Assembly (NCBI GenBank): GCA_905182995.1
Contig: CAJJDP010000003.1
Coordinates: 501,820 to 565,819 of the forward strand
Reading direction: 5' to 3'
From: Paramecium octaurelia
Taxonomy: Eukaryota; Ciliophora; Oligohymenophorea; Peniculida; Parameciidae
Length of the DNA: 64,000 nt
Positions 35,780 to 49,218 of the stretch are shown piece after piece. Position 1 is the first letter of the stretch, and every line of letters begins with the position of its first letter. Under the pieces are notes generated by a model. That model worked only from the letters and a program-made list of their open reading frames with translations, made no database searches and was not told where the DNA came from. Both the position numbers and the translations under genes were made by a program.

Positions 35780-36430
35780 TCATTTTGTAATTGTGCATTT
35801 TTCGATTAGTAATTCTCCATTTATTAATTTGTATTTGTAAACCCCCATTTCATCACCTAAACATTCTAGAATAACAAATTCAGGTTAAATAATTGCATCT
35901 CTAATTATAAATAAGAATTTAACTATTTAATTGATCCATAGGCTCCACTCATTGTTCCTGGATTAATAAAATATTTTCTTTCAAATTTGCTAATTAAGGA
36001 TTAATGAGAGTTTCCAAATACTGCAATATCGCATTAATTTTCTTTTAGAAATACACTGATTGTTTCTTCATCATTCCAAGGTACAAATTAATGCCCATGA
36101 ATCAATAAAATTTTCCATATTCCTATTTGAATTACCTTTTGATCATTATGGATTTCATTGTTTTCCTAAAATCAAAAAGCAAGTCTACATCATCATATTA
36201 GCCTCGAACACAATGAAAATTTGGTGAAATTTACTTTAGCCAATCAAAAGTCTCTTTATTTCCAACATTTCCTGTGCAAAGCACATGTTATAATTTATTA
36301 ACTCCTAAAGCGCTAACAATTTTTTCATGAATCATCTGCATTCTTGTGCCAATGTGCAAATCTCCGCATAGAAGTATAATCTAGGAATTTACATCTTATT
36401 TACATCACCATAATTAGCTTCTTGTGCCAT
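35780..36430 (-). CDS. VPS29: retromer subunit VPS29
   Basis: A protein of 193 residues; three 23-nt introns (36381-36403, 36166-36188 and 35901-35923). It has the calcineurin-like fold of VPS29: LCGDLHIGTRM, an HVLCTGNVGNKET loop, VRGQYDDE, LLIHGHQFVPW and a final FGNSHQ turn. The C-terminal strands (ILECLGDEMGVYKYKLINGE) are also typical. In retromer VPS29 binds the VPS35 C-terminus and serves as a scaffold rather than an active phosphatase. The fold-determining residues are all present and the length is close to that of animal VPS29 (182 aa). Confidence 0.95.
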
Positions 36431-36725
36431 ATATTATATTATTTATTAATCAAATTAATTTCCTAAATAAATAAGTTAACAAAGGAATCAATTTATATCT
36501 ATGAAAGTTATTAAATTATAATAGCTCTTATGTTCTAAACTTCTTCTTAAGAATCTAGCCTATTTTTATATTAGCTTTTGTCCTTTCTATTTATTTGTGA
36601 TTTCAAGAAATAATTTATCAAGATAAGCTACTGAAGTTAGAAAATATATGAGGAATCATAAATAAACCCAAAACATGAATTCTTATTATTTGTTAATTTT
36701 ATAATATATATGTATTCAAATTTGT

Positions 36726-39041
36726 TCATCTCTTCATAAACAGCCCTTAATAGGTTGATACGATGCATTCCACTAATTTATCGGAATAGTTTCCATTCAA
36801 TTTAATTTACATTTGATTGTTTTTAGAGGAGATTGAAATCAAAAATATAGATTTTTCAATTTAAATTCTTGCAAAAGCTTCAACAAATTACTCATTAATT
36901 TGATTTATTTAAAAATCAGGTAACAGATGTCCTATTTAATTTTAAAAACTTGTTTAAAAGATTTTACTATTATAAAAATACGATTAGGGACATTCTTATG
37001 GAACTTCTAAAAAGTTGAAAAATTTATTGACTGTGCAAGGAAGACAAAGATTTATGCTATGAAGTTATGTCTATACTTTATAATTAATTTAAAATTCTAA
37101 CAATTAATATGGAAGTTATTCAAATGATATGAATACTTTTTAGGATACTTATTCATTTCCTTTAATAGATTATTAAATATTAGCAGGGTATGCCTAAAAT
37201 TATAGATTCTGAGATTTTTAATAAGCAATGCCCAAATTATGTAGTTGTTCTTTGGTTCTATTATGTAAAACTACATTAATTAAGAGTTATTAATTTGCTT
37301 ATAAGCTGGTTTGAACTCCAATTTATAGATTGTCATCAGAATATAAAATGGATTTTTTAAGCAAGCAGGATTACCTAAATTTGACTGTAAATGCATCAGG
37401 AAGTATTGCAAAAATCTTTCCATCATAATCAACAAACGGGGATGTTATTTCCTTTGACCCTCTTGATTTAGGTTAAGAGTAAGATTTTGGAGAATACATA
37501 GGGACTTTAGATAGGGATTAATATAATTACCTTTATATTAAGTGGATGCTGTATTATAAGAGAGTACAGAATTAGTATGACCAGAATGTAATAGAAATTT
37601 ATCAAACTTAATTAATTGGTTTTATAAAGCCTTGATATAAAATTACTATCCGAGGACTTATTGTCTTAATGATAATAACAAAGAGTTTTGAAATCCAGAA
37701 TTTTTTTATTTTTTTGAAGCCACGGTACCTGTTTAGCTTATGTTAGTCATAGTGTTGGGTCTATACTCACTTAAACATTGTTGAGTTGATAAAATAGGTT
37801 GGTTAGTATTTTATATAAGTCTCCTCTCCAAAACTAAAATTGTTTAGTTTAAAGTTTTATTTTCTTCGTACAATTAATTTTTTTTTCTGATAGTTTCATC
37901 TAATTTTTCATTTAATTCTTCAATTTTAAAATCGGATTTATATACAAGAGACTTCAATTTATCTATTTCATAACTTTAATCGTAAAGTCCAAAATGTAAT
38001 TTCAATTTTGTAACCTAATTATAATAATTAATTTTACATCGGTTTGAAATAATTGACTATTCGATAAATCATTAGAAGTTAAAAATTAATTAATGTTGAG
38101 AGAAAATTGTTTTTATAATTGCTATATTTCATTTTGTAATTCATTTATTTTTTATTCTCTGTCTAAAAGCTGTTTTTCTAAACTAACAACTTTGTTTTGT
38201 AATTGGATAACTTAGGTTTGAAGATCTGGAACCTTCATTGATAAAGCATTATATAGATTTTGCAGACATAGAATTTCAATCTACAATGTACCTGATGAGA
38301 TAGGATTATACTAGGGATCCTTTTTCATATTCTCAAGATTTTCAAATTCTTTCTCTAACAGAAATGTTGCCTTTCTTAAAACTTTTTTTCTTTAAATAGG
38401 ATTTTTGCTTTTAATCTAATAAAAAAAATCACTATATGTAGTATATTTATGTTAATAAAAGAGATGGGCCGGATTCATGGCCAGATAGCTTCTAATTTAT
38501 TTAGTTGAGAGATTAACTTGATTTTTGAGTAGTTCTCTTAACTAAATAATCATAGATAAAGGTATTAATTAATGAGGAATATTCTGCTGAATATTTTCAA
38601 AATAACTGATTTTTGGAAATTTTACCCCTAGCTTTACAAGTTTTTCATAAGCAATCTTAAAAGAACTTAAATAGTATGATTGGTAGTCTAAAGGAAACCA
38701 TCTGCTCCATACTCTTATACATTCCAATACTACTCTAAAAAATTATTCTCCAGTAACTTGCAAATCTCTATTATCTAACAATATTTTCATTGATTAAACC
38801 TGAGTTTGGATATTCACCGTTTAAAAAATAGGTTACTCCTCTGTCGGGGTCATCTGATGTATATTTGTATTTTGCAATTTCTTCAAATAAGGGCAATAAC
38901 GTTTTCTAGAGTGCATAAATATAATTGCTATTAAATGTTTCTACAAGTTCTTTGTTTAACTAATTTAAGGCTGAATTATACTTTTAAAGCCATTAGTTTT
39001 GTATTAGGACTTTCAAATGGATCTTTGATAATTTTTACCAT
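36726..39041 (-). CDS. VHS-like + coiled coil + adaptin-type ear protein
   Basis: A protein of 739 residues; introns 38960-38981, 38775-38799, 38015-38037 and 37505-37530 (22, 25, 23 and 26 nt), with an exact frame. Residues about 1-125 form a helical solenoid ending QFFRVVLECIRVWSRWFP ... YEKLVKLGVKFP, resembling the last helices of a VHS/ENTH-type domain. A linker and a long coiled coil follow (about 240-420), then a Ser/Pro linker. The C-terminal ~240 residues look like an AP-2 alpha-type appendage: a beta-sandwich ending INLCLPCTVNKFFNFLEV, then a platform of mixed helices and strands. GGA adaptors have VHS-GAT-ear with a gamma-type ear; here the ear resembles the alpha type and no GAT domain is seen. 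Domain calls are by eye. Confidence 0.6.
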
Positions 39042-39223
39042 AGACTATTAAAGCTATTTAATAAAATATCTATAATGTATAAGTTGAAAATGTCACATAT
39101 CAGAATATAAGATTTTTAGTTTGAATTCTTCAGTTTTTTAGTAAGTCTCATTTGAACTTAAATATTATCTCAAAATTTAGGTTTCCATTTAATTATTAAT
39201 ATTAAAAATAATATCATGAAATA

Positions 39224-39779
39224 TCAAAACTTGAACTTTTTGAATGGTTTCATAAAAGGACCATAAGAGAATTTAGGATCAGTTACAGCAGGATAATCTC
39301 CTTTTTGTTTTCTAAATATCGTTTAGTTTTCCTTAAATTTATCTTAATATTCCCTATTGAAATTTGGGTAACACAGACCACCCAAATCAGCTATTTCACC
39401 CATTCCACCCTTGGTTATCAATGCATAATGTTACCTTCTTCTTGTGCAAGATCTTCAATTCCTACTTCAGATCATGAAAGGGCTATTATTTTCCTTGAGT
39501 AAAGGAAATGAAATCGAATTTGACTGATGGTACATTCATCATTGACCCTGGTTGTACTTATTTTATATCTTGTTGAGAATTGTTGGCTTTTGAGTATGAT
39601 GTCTGTTGCATTTATGCTTGTTCTTGAGCTGACTCAAACTTGGCCTTTCTTGGGAATGGGTGATCTTATGCCTACCCCAATTTCCTTAATGGAGGTAGGG
39701 ATTACTGTTGTCTATTAAAATCCACGCAAGTGATGATATTATAGTCTCTGTTCTCAATTTAGTATTTTGATGCTTTCAT
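39224..39779 (-). CDS. small Gln/Lys-rich protein, unknown
   Basis: A protein of 176 residues; one 25-nt intron at 39410-39434. The N-terminus (KASKYQIENRDYNIITCVDF) is followed by a low-complexity Gln/Ala/Ser stretch. An ordered C-terminal half carries FDFISFTQGK, GGMGEIADLGGLCYPNFNREYQ and a basic end. No known domain. Its start is only 34 bp from the divergent start of CFAP58, so the two may share expression, hinting at a ciliary role; that is inference only. Confidence 0.55.
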
Positions 39780-39813
39780 TATATATATATTTAATATTTA
39801 TTTTATCTTAATA

Positions 39814-42670
39814 ATGGCAGAAGTACCAGATGAAATAAGGGATTTATAGAGCAATGTTGCCCTCAGTATGCTCACCGACCTTTTTAAGTTAATATCCCAT
39901 TATATTTCATAGACAAGGGAAAATCAATTAAGAGCAGTGCGATTCATATAAGAAAAAGTTTAATAAACTTCATGATACAGTTGTTTAAACCTTTAAGAAC
40001 CATCACTTTTTATGGGAAAAATCCAAAAAACTGAAAACTCAATTGGCAACTGACAAATAGAATCTCGAAACTGCTTTAAATGATCAAGTATTAAGTTTGA
40101 AAATACATTTCCTAGGCTAATGCACAAGAAAAGGCATAGAATTTAAATGCGAGTTTAAAAAAGACAGAAGCAGAATATGAAATGATGGAATAATTAATTG
40201 ATGCCAAATAATTTTAATGTGAAGAAGTAGAACACGAAAAATCTATAATATTAACTAGAATATCTGAATAAGAGAAAATGGCCAAGAGTAAGGCATTACC
40301 TGAGATGCTCTAAAAAGATGCTGAAATAGAAAGAGAGAGAGATTTATTATTAGAGTATAAACAAAAAATTGAGAGTGAATAAAAAAGTATTGATGAGAAA
40401 GCAGAAAAGATTGAGCAATTGAAGATTGAAAATGATGAGAAACTCAATAAAATAAGTAAATTGAATGATGAATATATTAAAATAAAGGACGATCCAAATC
40501 GTTTTAGTAAGAATGCAGAAATGTTGAAAAGTGCCAATAAAATTATGTTGAAGGATCTATAAGGATATAAAGATGATATAGGTAAAAAAAATAAATAGAT
40601 TGATGATTTAAATATGGAATTTAAAAAGTTACAAACTAAATTATAAGAATATGAAACTTAAATAGAAGAAGAAAAAAAGGCTACAGAAACTAATTAGAGA
40701 GATCAAGCCATTTAAAATGATCTTTCGGCAAAACTAAAGGAAGAAATAAGTGATTTAAGCAGTTAAAAAGTGGCTAATGATATTGAAATTAGAAATTGTT
40801 AGTTAGAAATAAGAAGACATAGAGATACAGTCAGCTCTTTAAAAAAGGCAATCGATCTTGATAAAAAGGAATTAAAGAAACAATAAACCTAAATGCAGTA
40901 AATTAATGATACTCTTCATGAATAAAAGATGATTTTAGAAAATATTAAAAAAGAGATTGTGAATTTAAAGTATGAAATTGAAAAACAAAATGAAATTGGA
41001 GAGAATATTGCTGAAGAATACACTATGTTAGAAGGAAGAGTTAGAAAAGTAAAGGATAAAGCAGAAGAGAAAATGTAGGAATAAACTAAAGTAGATAATG
41101 AAATTAAGAAATTTGAAAAATAAATGATTGAATTACAAAATTTCGAGGCTGAAGGGTTAAAGAGAGTTAAAGCTTTGACAGCAACTAGAGAAAGTATGGC
41201 CAGGAAAGCTTCAAGTGCATTAGCAGAAGTAAGAGAAACAAGAGAAGAACTCAAAATTAAAGAACTATTAATTATGGATCTTTAAAAAAAAGCATAAGAA
41301 ACAGAAGCAAAAGAACATAATTATAAATCATTATATGAGGAAGTCAAATAGGCAAGAAATAAATACGTTAATATGATCCAGAATAGTTCTCAAGATTTAG
41401 CAGAATTAAAAGAGAGAATTAAGATATTGTAAAATGAATTAGAAATCTTAAAAAATGAGTCTCAGGAGAAGGAAAGAACATTATTAGAATATAGACATTG
41501 TTTACAGGTTGAAGTACATAAAAAAGATAGAAGTCATGCAAAGTTAAATAAATTGGAATATTAAAGAAAAGCTAAAAAAGAAATCATTGATTAAAATATC
41601 AATGAAATTTAGAAATTAAATATGATCATATCTTCATTAGAAAAGGATATGTTAAATTTGAGAAAACAATATGAGTAAGTTTGTGAATCAAGAAATCATA
41701 CAGGCATAGTATTGATAGATAGAAATGATGAATTATGCATTATGTATGAAAAATGTAACATATAAGATAACATCTTAAAATCTGGAGAACTAGAAATAAA
41801 GAGATTGGAGGATGATATAAGAATGATTAAGATTGAAATTTAAGAATAAAAACGAAAAATTGATGTTGCAAGAAAGGATATTCTATAAATACCTTAATTA
41901 TCATCAAAAGTTATTTAACTCAAAGATGAATTAGAATTAGAAAAAAAGAAAGAGTCTCAACTTTCTGAAGAACTGGAAAATCCTAATAATTAACAAAGAT
42001 TTAGGGAATTAGGTGGTGAAGATCCAGATCAGGAGGCTTTGGATGCAAAAATACATGTATTAGAAGAAAGATTGAACAATAAAAAAGAATAGTTATTAGA
42101 GAAGGAATTAATTTTAGATGAAATTACTAATTTATCTGAGAAGCTAAGAAAATAAGCGTTGGATGGACGGTTGTCAACACTTGAATTATCTGAGAAGGTT
42201 AATGAATTCTAAGCAAAACTAAAGGATTTAACCAGGAAGATGATGGCTACTATAGCCGAATTATCAATGTATTAGGCAACAGCCATCAAATTGCAATAAG
42301 AAAAGGATGAGTTAGAAAATGTAGTGTAGGAAGCAAGACAAAGATTGGACAAAAGCTTGCCTCCTTTGCCAGAACATGAGGATGAATATTTAAGATAATA
42401 GAAGGCTTAAATAAGATATTTAGAAGATAGGTTAATTGTTTATTTATTGTTAGACGATAAAGATTAGAAAAGGAATAATAGGAGAAAATGTTTGAACCAT
42501 TCTCTTGTAAGACCATGGCTAAATAAAGAGTTCAACAATACATACCAGATGACAACATCGGGGCACCATTACCTAAGAATTATGGTAAACAGGCTCCATT
42601 TTATCCTCCTGAATCGAATGCTCAATTACGCTTTTACAAGAAGCCAAAGGTTAAAGAAATAGAAATATGA
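39814..42670 (+). CDS. CFAP58: CFAP58 (CCDC147) ciliary coiled-coil protein
   Basis: A protein of 926 residues; introns 39888-39912, 40088-40115 and 42431-42453 (25, 28 and 23 nt). Almost the whole protein is coiled coil. The C-terminus after the last intron carries the CFAP58 signature: a Q-rich helix, DDNIGAPLPKNYGKQAPFYP, and the terminal RFYKKPKVKEIEI. CFAP58 is needed for motile cilia and sperm flagella in animals and algae and is thought to act in axoneme assembly and transport. The length is close to the animal protein (about 870 aa). The gene is followed after 16 bp by the next coding sequence on the same strand. Confidence 0.92.
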
Positions 42671-42686
42671 AAATTATTAAATTTAT

Positions 42687-44658
42687 ATGATTAACTCATA
42701 ATCATAACCTATTCACTTAAATTAAAGTGCCTTTCCTATAAGCGAACCAACCTTGGAGTAGATCAATAAAAAGCAATATGGAGACACTCTCAAACAATAG
42801 ATTGAATAAAAAAAGATGAGACAATAATAAGAAAAGATTTAGGAAAGACTTTTGGTAATAGATGACAATAATTTAAAAGGAATTGTAGTTGGCAAATGGT
42901 CAAACAAATTCTGGAAGAGGAGGGGGAGGAGCACCTTTAAGAGATCCATATGGAAATATAACTGTAAATAATAATCAATACCATTATCATTAGACTACAA
43001 GGAAGAATCCCATGGATCCCAATTTATAATCAGCCTAATTATTTGGTCCATCTAATTCTTCAATATCATCAAGCCAATTTGATAATAATGCGAGCTTAAG
43101 TTAATTTCCTTCGTAATAATAAAGACTCATTACTTCAAATCAAAGTATGGTTAATTTATCAGTTTCTAATAATGTATAAAATTGATTAAATTAGAGTATG
43201 AATCAAAGTTAATTGAGATAAATTGGGGAATAGATTGCTTTTAATGAGAAAAGATAAAAATAATTTTTTTTACAAAGAGAATTAGTTTAATAAATGGAAG
43301 AGGCTGAAAGGAAAAAAAAAGAAGAAAATTTGAGAATTAAAAGGGATAAAGAACTGGATGATTTGAGAGTAATAAGAGAGAGAGAAGAATTGGAAAGAAA
43401 AATGAGAGACGAATTTGGAATTGATAAACTCGAAAAAAGAAATTTATAAGAAACCAATTTTGATGTGGATGGCTTGAAAGCATTGAAAAGATTAGAAATG
43501 TTAAAATATTAAAATGAGTTAATTGAATAATAGAATAGAAAGAATGCCAAAAAAGGTGTACGATAAAGAACTCCTGTGTAAGATGCAGAGAGAAACAATA
43601 AGGATTAATAAAATGATTTAATGAAATCTAGAATTGAATAAAGAATAATAAAAGAATTACCTATTGAAGTTGAAAAAACTGTCAGAGATACCATTAATGC
43701 TGAATTGTAAAGATTAAGATAAGAAATGAATCTTCAAACTAATTAAGTTTCTGAATAAGTAGTTTAATTGAAAGGCTAATTACTAAAAGCAAATGAGAAT
43801 AGACATTATAATGAAGATTAATTAAGAAGATTAAAAGAAGAATTAAGATAAACTTAAATTGTAGATGAAATTAGGCAAAGAGAGCTTTACCAAGCCTTTT
43901 TAAGTTAGGATAAAACTCGATAAATAATTGATACCACATAAAGATTAATGACTCCAGAAGCTATGAAATTTACATTTCCAAAAAGACCAAGGCCTTATTA
44001 CAATTTATCAGATCCATATTTAGGCACCAATGATGAAGCAAACAAAGATCTTAATTAGATATTTAATGATACTACATAAATGGTACCGGTTTCTTATGAT
44101 TTTGGAAGCAACAATTATGATAAAGATAAAATAGAGGATAAGATGCTTTATTCGAAAGAGGAAATGACAGAAAATGGAAGATTAGGTGTAGAAATGAATC
44201 CAAATGATCTACAAATGCCTGAAGATTATCTGAATAGGCAAAAACTCTATGTTGCTAAAAAGTATGTCGATACTCGTCCTGGGAATAATTATGATTTGAC
44301 AAACTATGATAAAGCATCGATTTCTCCATAAACAAATTACGTTTCTCTAATTAGTAGTACTCACCCTCATTATATTATGGAAGAAGATGAAGTCAAAGAT
44401 GTAATACACAAATATTCTGGTAATGAATTAATAGTATGAATAGATAAGTTGGATAAATTAGAGGAGATTGATGCTCATCAATAAAGAAAGAATTATAATT
44501 AAATGGATTCTGCATTATAAGATCTACTAGAATAACAATAGAATAAAATCAATCGAATAGATTAATACAAAGAACATTTTGAATACAATGACTATTATTC
44601 TCCTGATTACTAAGGTACTAAATTTTATAATAAAATGGCCAATATTTTATCAAATTGA
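42687..44658 (+). CDS. CSPP1-like centrosome/cilium protein
   Basis: A protein of 640 residues; introns 42855-42879 and 44420-44443 (25 and 24 nt). The N-terminus contains KKQYGDTLKQQIEQKK and, after ~35 residues, GRGGGGAPLRDPYGNI. This pair resembles the CSPP1 motif in which a Q-rich helix is followed by a glycine/proline GAPLRD box. Long charged coiled coils follow (about 150-400), and a Tyr/Asn/Asp-rich tail of ~150 residues. CSPP1 caps and stabilises microtubule plus ends in cilia. The start was chosen because it precedes the conserved box; it lies only 16 bp after the CFAP58 stop. Confidence 0.65.
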
Positions 44659-44797
44659 AACGATAATTTATATATATATATATATGTCTGTACATAGAAG
44701 TAATTTAAAATTAAAAATAATATTCTTAAGGAATCCAGAAACAACATAAATTTTCTTTTTAGAGTTTATTTATTTTAATATTATTGTAAATTTACTT

Positions 44798-47700
44798 ATG
44801 GATATGTAAGATCAGCAATTGAATGTATAAGTGGCTGTGAGAATTCGACCTTTAAACTAGAAAGAGATTATTGCTAAAGAATAAAGTTGTTTGAAATCTG
44901 ATAGGAACAGTGTATTTTATTTTACAATTTTAGATCATTTTACCCTAAAATGGCAAAACCTTTACATTCGATCAAGTATTCAATTAGGACTCTAGTCAAG
45001 ATCAAATATTTTAATGGTAAAATCAATTGTAAATTATATGAAGTTGTGTTACTAATCTGATTTTGCGCTGTTTTGAGGGATACAATAGCACTATATTGGC
45101 ATATGGTCAAACAGGTTCAGGTAAGACATATACCATGGGGACATCTTCTATAGATCAGTTTGCTGGTTAGGATGCATATTCATTGTAAAATCAAAGTGAT
45201 TATGGAATGATTCCAAGAGTTGTTTACTTTTTGTTTTAAGAAATAGAGAAAAGAAAGTAGGAATAAGACATTAATATTACATGTTCTTATGTAGAATTGT
45301 ATAATGAATAAATTATTGATCTGCTTAATGAATAAATAATTCAAACTAATGCACAACCTACAATAAGAGAAGAAAAAGATCACACAATATCAATTTAGAA
45401 TTTGACTACCATTCCAGTTACTAATGCACAGTATATGATTGAAATCTTAAATCGAGGAGGAGCACATAGAACAACCTCTGCAACCTTGATGAATTTGAAT
45501 AGTTCAAGATCTCATGCCATCTTCACAATTTATTTTGAAATAAACAGAGAATCCGAAGAAGGATCATTGAAGGCTAAATTTCACTTTGTGGATTTGGCTG
45601 GTAGTGAGAGGTTAAAAAAGACGTAAGCAATAGGTAAACAGATGGAAGAAGGAATAAATATAAATTAGAGCTTGTTAGTATTGGGAAATGTGATTAAAAC
45701 TTTGAGTGACCAGAAGAAATCTAGTCATGTGCCATACAGAGAGAGCAAATTAACCAGGTATTGATGTAATTAATGCTTAGAATCCTTTAAGATTCTTTGG
45801 GTGGGAATTCAAACACTTATATGATAGCTTGCATATCTCCAGCCGCGAGCAATTATGAAGAAACAATTAATACTTTGAAATACGCAAGCAGAGCTAGAGA
45901 GATAAAGAATAAGCCAACTCAAAATAGAGTAAATATAAGTCTTATGAAAGGATCCTCATGCAGCTTAGGTTATGGCATTGAAATAATCCATCAATTATTT
46001 GAGCGATTAAATTAAGCAATATTAGTAATTACTGATAGACAACAATATAAATACCGACAGTTTAAAAATTAATCAAATTGCAATTACTGATCTAATTTAT
46101 TAAAACCAATAGTAATCTTGTACTTACCACACTGATTAAATTAATAAATTAAAGTCATAGAACTTATCGCTTGATCAATAGTTGTCATAGATTCAAAAAG
46201 AATTTTTATTGCTTTAGAAAGATTATAGTGAGAGTGAAATTGAATGTTTTAAGGCCAAGAAATAGAGAGATTAGGTGTTGAAATGGTTTTAAGATGCTCG
46301 AAAGTAAAGTAAAGTGATATTCTAGATTGCTCATTTAGAACAACATAACATCAAATTTTGTTGAAGATGCAACTTTAGATAGTTATTATAATGAAATTTT
46401 CAATTTGAAAAAAGTAGTGTAGGAATAGGAATAGAAAATACAATAGTTGCAATAAAGGAATGATACTTTAATAAAGGTAGTTTAAGTTGATAAATATCTT
46501 AGTATAGGAGGCACATAGGGATCAAAAGTTACTTCTTATACAGTATCACAAATAAAACAAGTTTTTAAATTTAGGAGAATCAAATGATGACTATGAAATG
46601 GATGAGACAGAGTTTTTGGAGAATGACCAAAAAATTGAGGAATAAGAAAACCATCTGATAGAGATGGATAAACAATAGACTTAAATAAAGATATAATTAT
46701 AAAATGAAATCAAATAGGATTATCATAAATAAATAGCTAATTTGGAGTTAGAAAAATTTAATTTGCAAAGATAAATAATCACTAAATAAGATTCAGCTTA
46801 AATTAATGTTTTAAAACAAAAAATCTAAGAGTATGAAACCAAAATTTAAGAGATGAAACAAAAAGAGACAATGTCTAAATAATTAAATAAAAAATTAGAG
46901 GAGTAAGAATCATAAGTGACTAATTTGAAAAATAACATTGAGTCTATGAAGAAATAAAAGGTAGAGTTGTTAAAAAAAATGAAATCAGAAAACTAAAAAT
47001 ATATGAAGGAAAAAGATGAATAGCAGAAAGAGTTAATCAAAACTAAAAAGCTTAAGATATAATAAGATACCATACTTTGTAAATTGAAAAATGAGAATAC
47101 AAAAAAAGATATTCAATTAAAAAGAAAGGATGATGAACTATTAAAATAAAAGAATGAAAAACTTGTCATTAAATAGCATAATAGGTTTACTCCAAATTAA
47201 TCAATACAATATGATTCTTTTGAAAAGTAAATTGACGATTTATTTAATGAACTCATTATGGGTTAGCAAGCAGAGGAGTAAATTACCTAGGAGTATAAAA
47301 AATTTGAGGAAATTTAGGAAGAATTACAAATAATTCAAAATAAAATATGTAGCATTCAAATCAAGATTGATTAATTAGAATTTGACATTGCATAGAGCAA
47401 AAACTAATTAAACTATGAAACATAACAATAATTAGAGATCGAATTAGGTGATTTCCAAGAAAAAAGAGAGAATATCAAGGAAACAATAGAATTCTAAATT
47501 TAAAAAATCAATGAATTTAGAGCAGTATCTTAAAAATCTAATGAATATTACACGGCATTGTTGACTAATCAATATTTTAAGGATCTACCAAATTGGTGCA
47601 TAAGGTCTTTTAGATATGTAATTGATAATTGGGTTAAGGATCATATTTTGATGAGTGACTACGCATAACAGATTGAAGATTTGAGTTAAGCAAATTAACT

Positions 47701-49142
47701 TTTAATGAGTTCACGACCAAGTCAAATGAGGAAATCAATAAGATCAAGTACTCCTAATGATGATTTGAAAAGATAATTAAATGAATACAAGAGAAAACTA
47801 CAAGCCTCTTAGAATACCTTTAGGACAACCAGTTTGGAATTAGATTATTATAAAAACTTTTACAATGAATAGATAAATAAACAGTAAAAAGATAAGTCAA
47901 TAGGATTAAAAGCTTAATTGCAACACTCAAATTCAAATTATATTGCACGCAACTATTACCCAAAAGATGTTAAAAATGAGTAAGAACCATAGACTTTGTC
48001 TCGCACTAAATCAATTGGTCCAATTAGTTCAAGTGCCAGAGTAAGGAGTTCATGTTCAATGGCTGACTATATAAACTTTTCTTAAGAATTTGGAGGTTAT
48101 GAGTAAGTATTTTAATTTTATTCATTTTTAGATTAATAAAGACTTTTTATGGACATGATCAACCAATTTTATCCTTGTGCCATAAAGAGAATCTTCTATT
48201 CTCTGGATAGTATAAATAGGTTAAGGTGTGGGATATTGAGACATCATAATCGTTAAGTACATTAGAGCAAAGTAGTCATTGCAGAGCAATCCATTATTGG
48301 GCTGAAAGAGATTCAATAGCAATATCTCATGGGTCATAAATCACTTTGTATGATCCTCAAACCTTTACTTCTCAGGGATTGTTAAAGTCAACCATTGAGG
48401 AAGTTAAAGCCATGACAACAATAAATGGATTATTTGTAGCAGTAGGAAAATCTACGAATTCCAGTGCTTTGAATGTTTGGGATCCTAGGCAGAATAAGTA
48501 TAAGATATTATCAATTATTTTAGCATTTTATATGAGTTTGAAAAAGGATCAGATATTCTGAGTGCTTATGGGTCTAATGAGAATAGAGAACTGATTTATG
48601 GAACATTAAAACATTATACAAAGAGGATTCCTTTTAGTAAGAACAAATATGGATAGATTTAACAATTGTCACCTCCTTAGTTAGATAAGGTGACCGGAGT
48701 GGCATCTTATAGTAATTTTATTGTTAGTTGGTATAATATGTTTACAAATATTAGTTCTCTGAGTAAGAGAATGTTGCTATGGAATTAATAAACTGGTTTA
48801 GAGATGTAGACAAATGACAGTATTCATAAGGATTTGATAATGACATTAGCAGGTAAGAGACCAATTCTATATGTTATAGTTGATAAATCATTGAAGTTGA
48901 TATACACAGGTTCAAAGGATGGACAAATAAAAGCAATTAAAGTGAATGAGGAGGGCAAATTTCAACTTGTGAATGAGATGAATGCTTCTACTCAGCCAGT
49001 AAATGTTTTGAATGTGATCTAATCAAATAATTATGTTGTAAGTGGTGGTTAAGATAAATTAATCAAAATATGGAAGCCATCTAAATAGTTATTATAGTAA
49101 CAAAATCTTATAGGAGAATTTACTATTGATGACAAAGTGTGA
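44798..49142 (+). CDS. kinesin-4/KIF21-like motor with C-terminal WD40 domain
   Basis: About 1,360 residues; clear introns at 44912-44933, 45017-45043, 45758-45780, 45929-45950 and 46304-46325. Three or four more lie near 46477-46574, 48107-48141 and 48498-48523 with slightly uncertain borders. The motor (about residues 7-370) has [23 protein letters not shown] and [12 protein letters not shown]21-type neck (DPHAAQVMALKQ) follows. The middle ~700 residues are coiled coil, and the last ~300 hold WD40-type blades ([26 protein letters not shown]; a final SGGQDKLIKIW). Motor plus WD40 tail is diagnostic of KIF21, a microtubule dynamics regulator that pauses growing plus ends. Confidence 0.85.
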
Positions 49143-49218
49143 ATTAATTTTCAGTATTTTAGTGTTAAAAAAGTTAAATAATTGTAATTTAAAAGAACTA
49201 TATGGTAATGTTTGTTAA

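Noticed and set aside
36490-37660. Plus-strand peptides that look like a broken membrane-protein gene
   Set aside because: The minus strand of the same interval is a continuous frame encoding the adaptin-like ear of the 36726-39041 gene with correct introns, so the plus-strand pieces are shadows.
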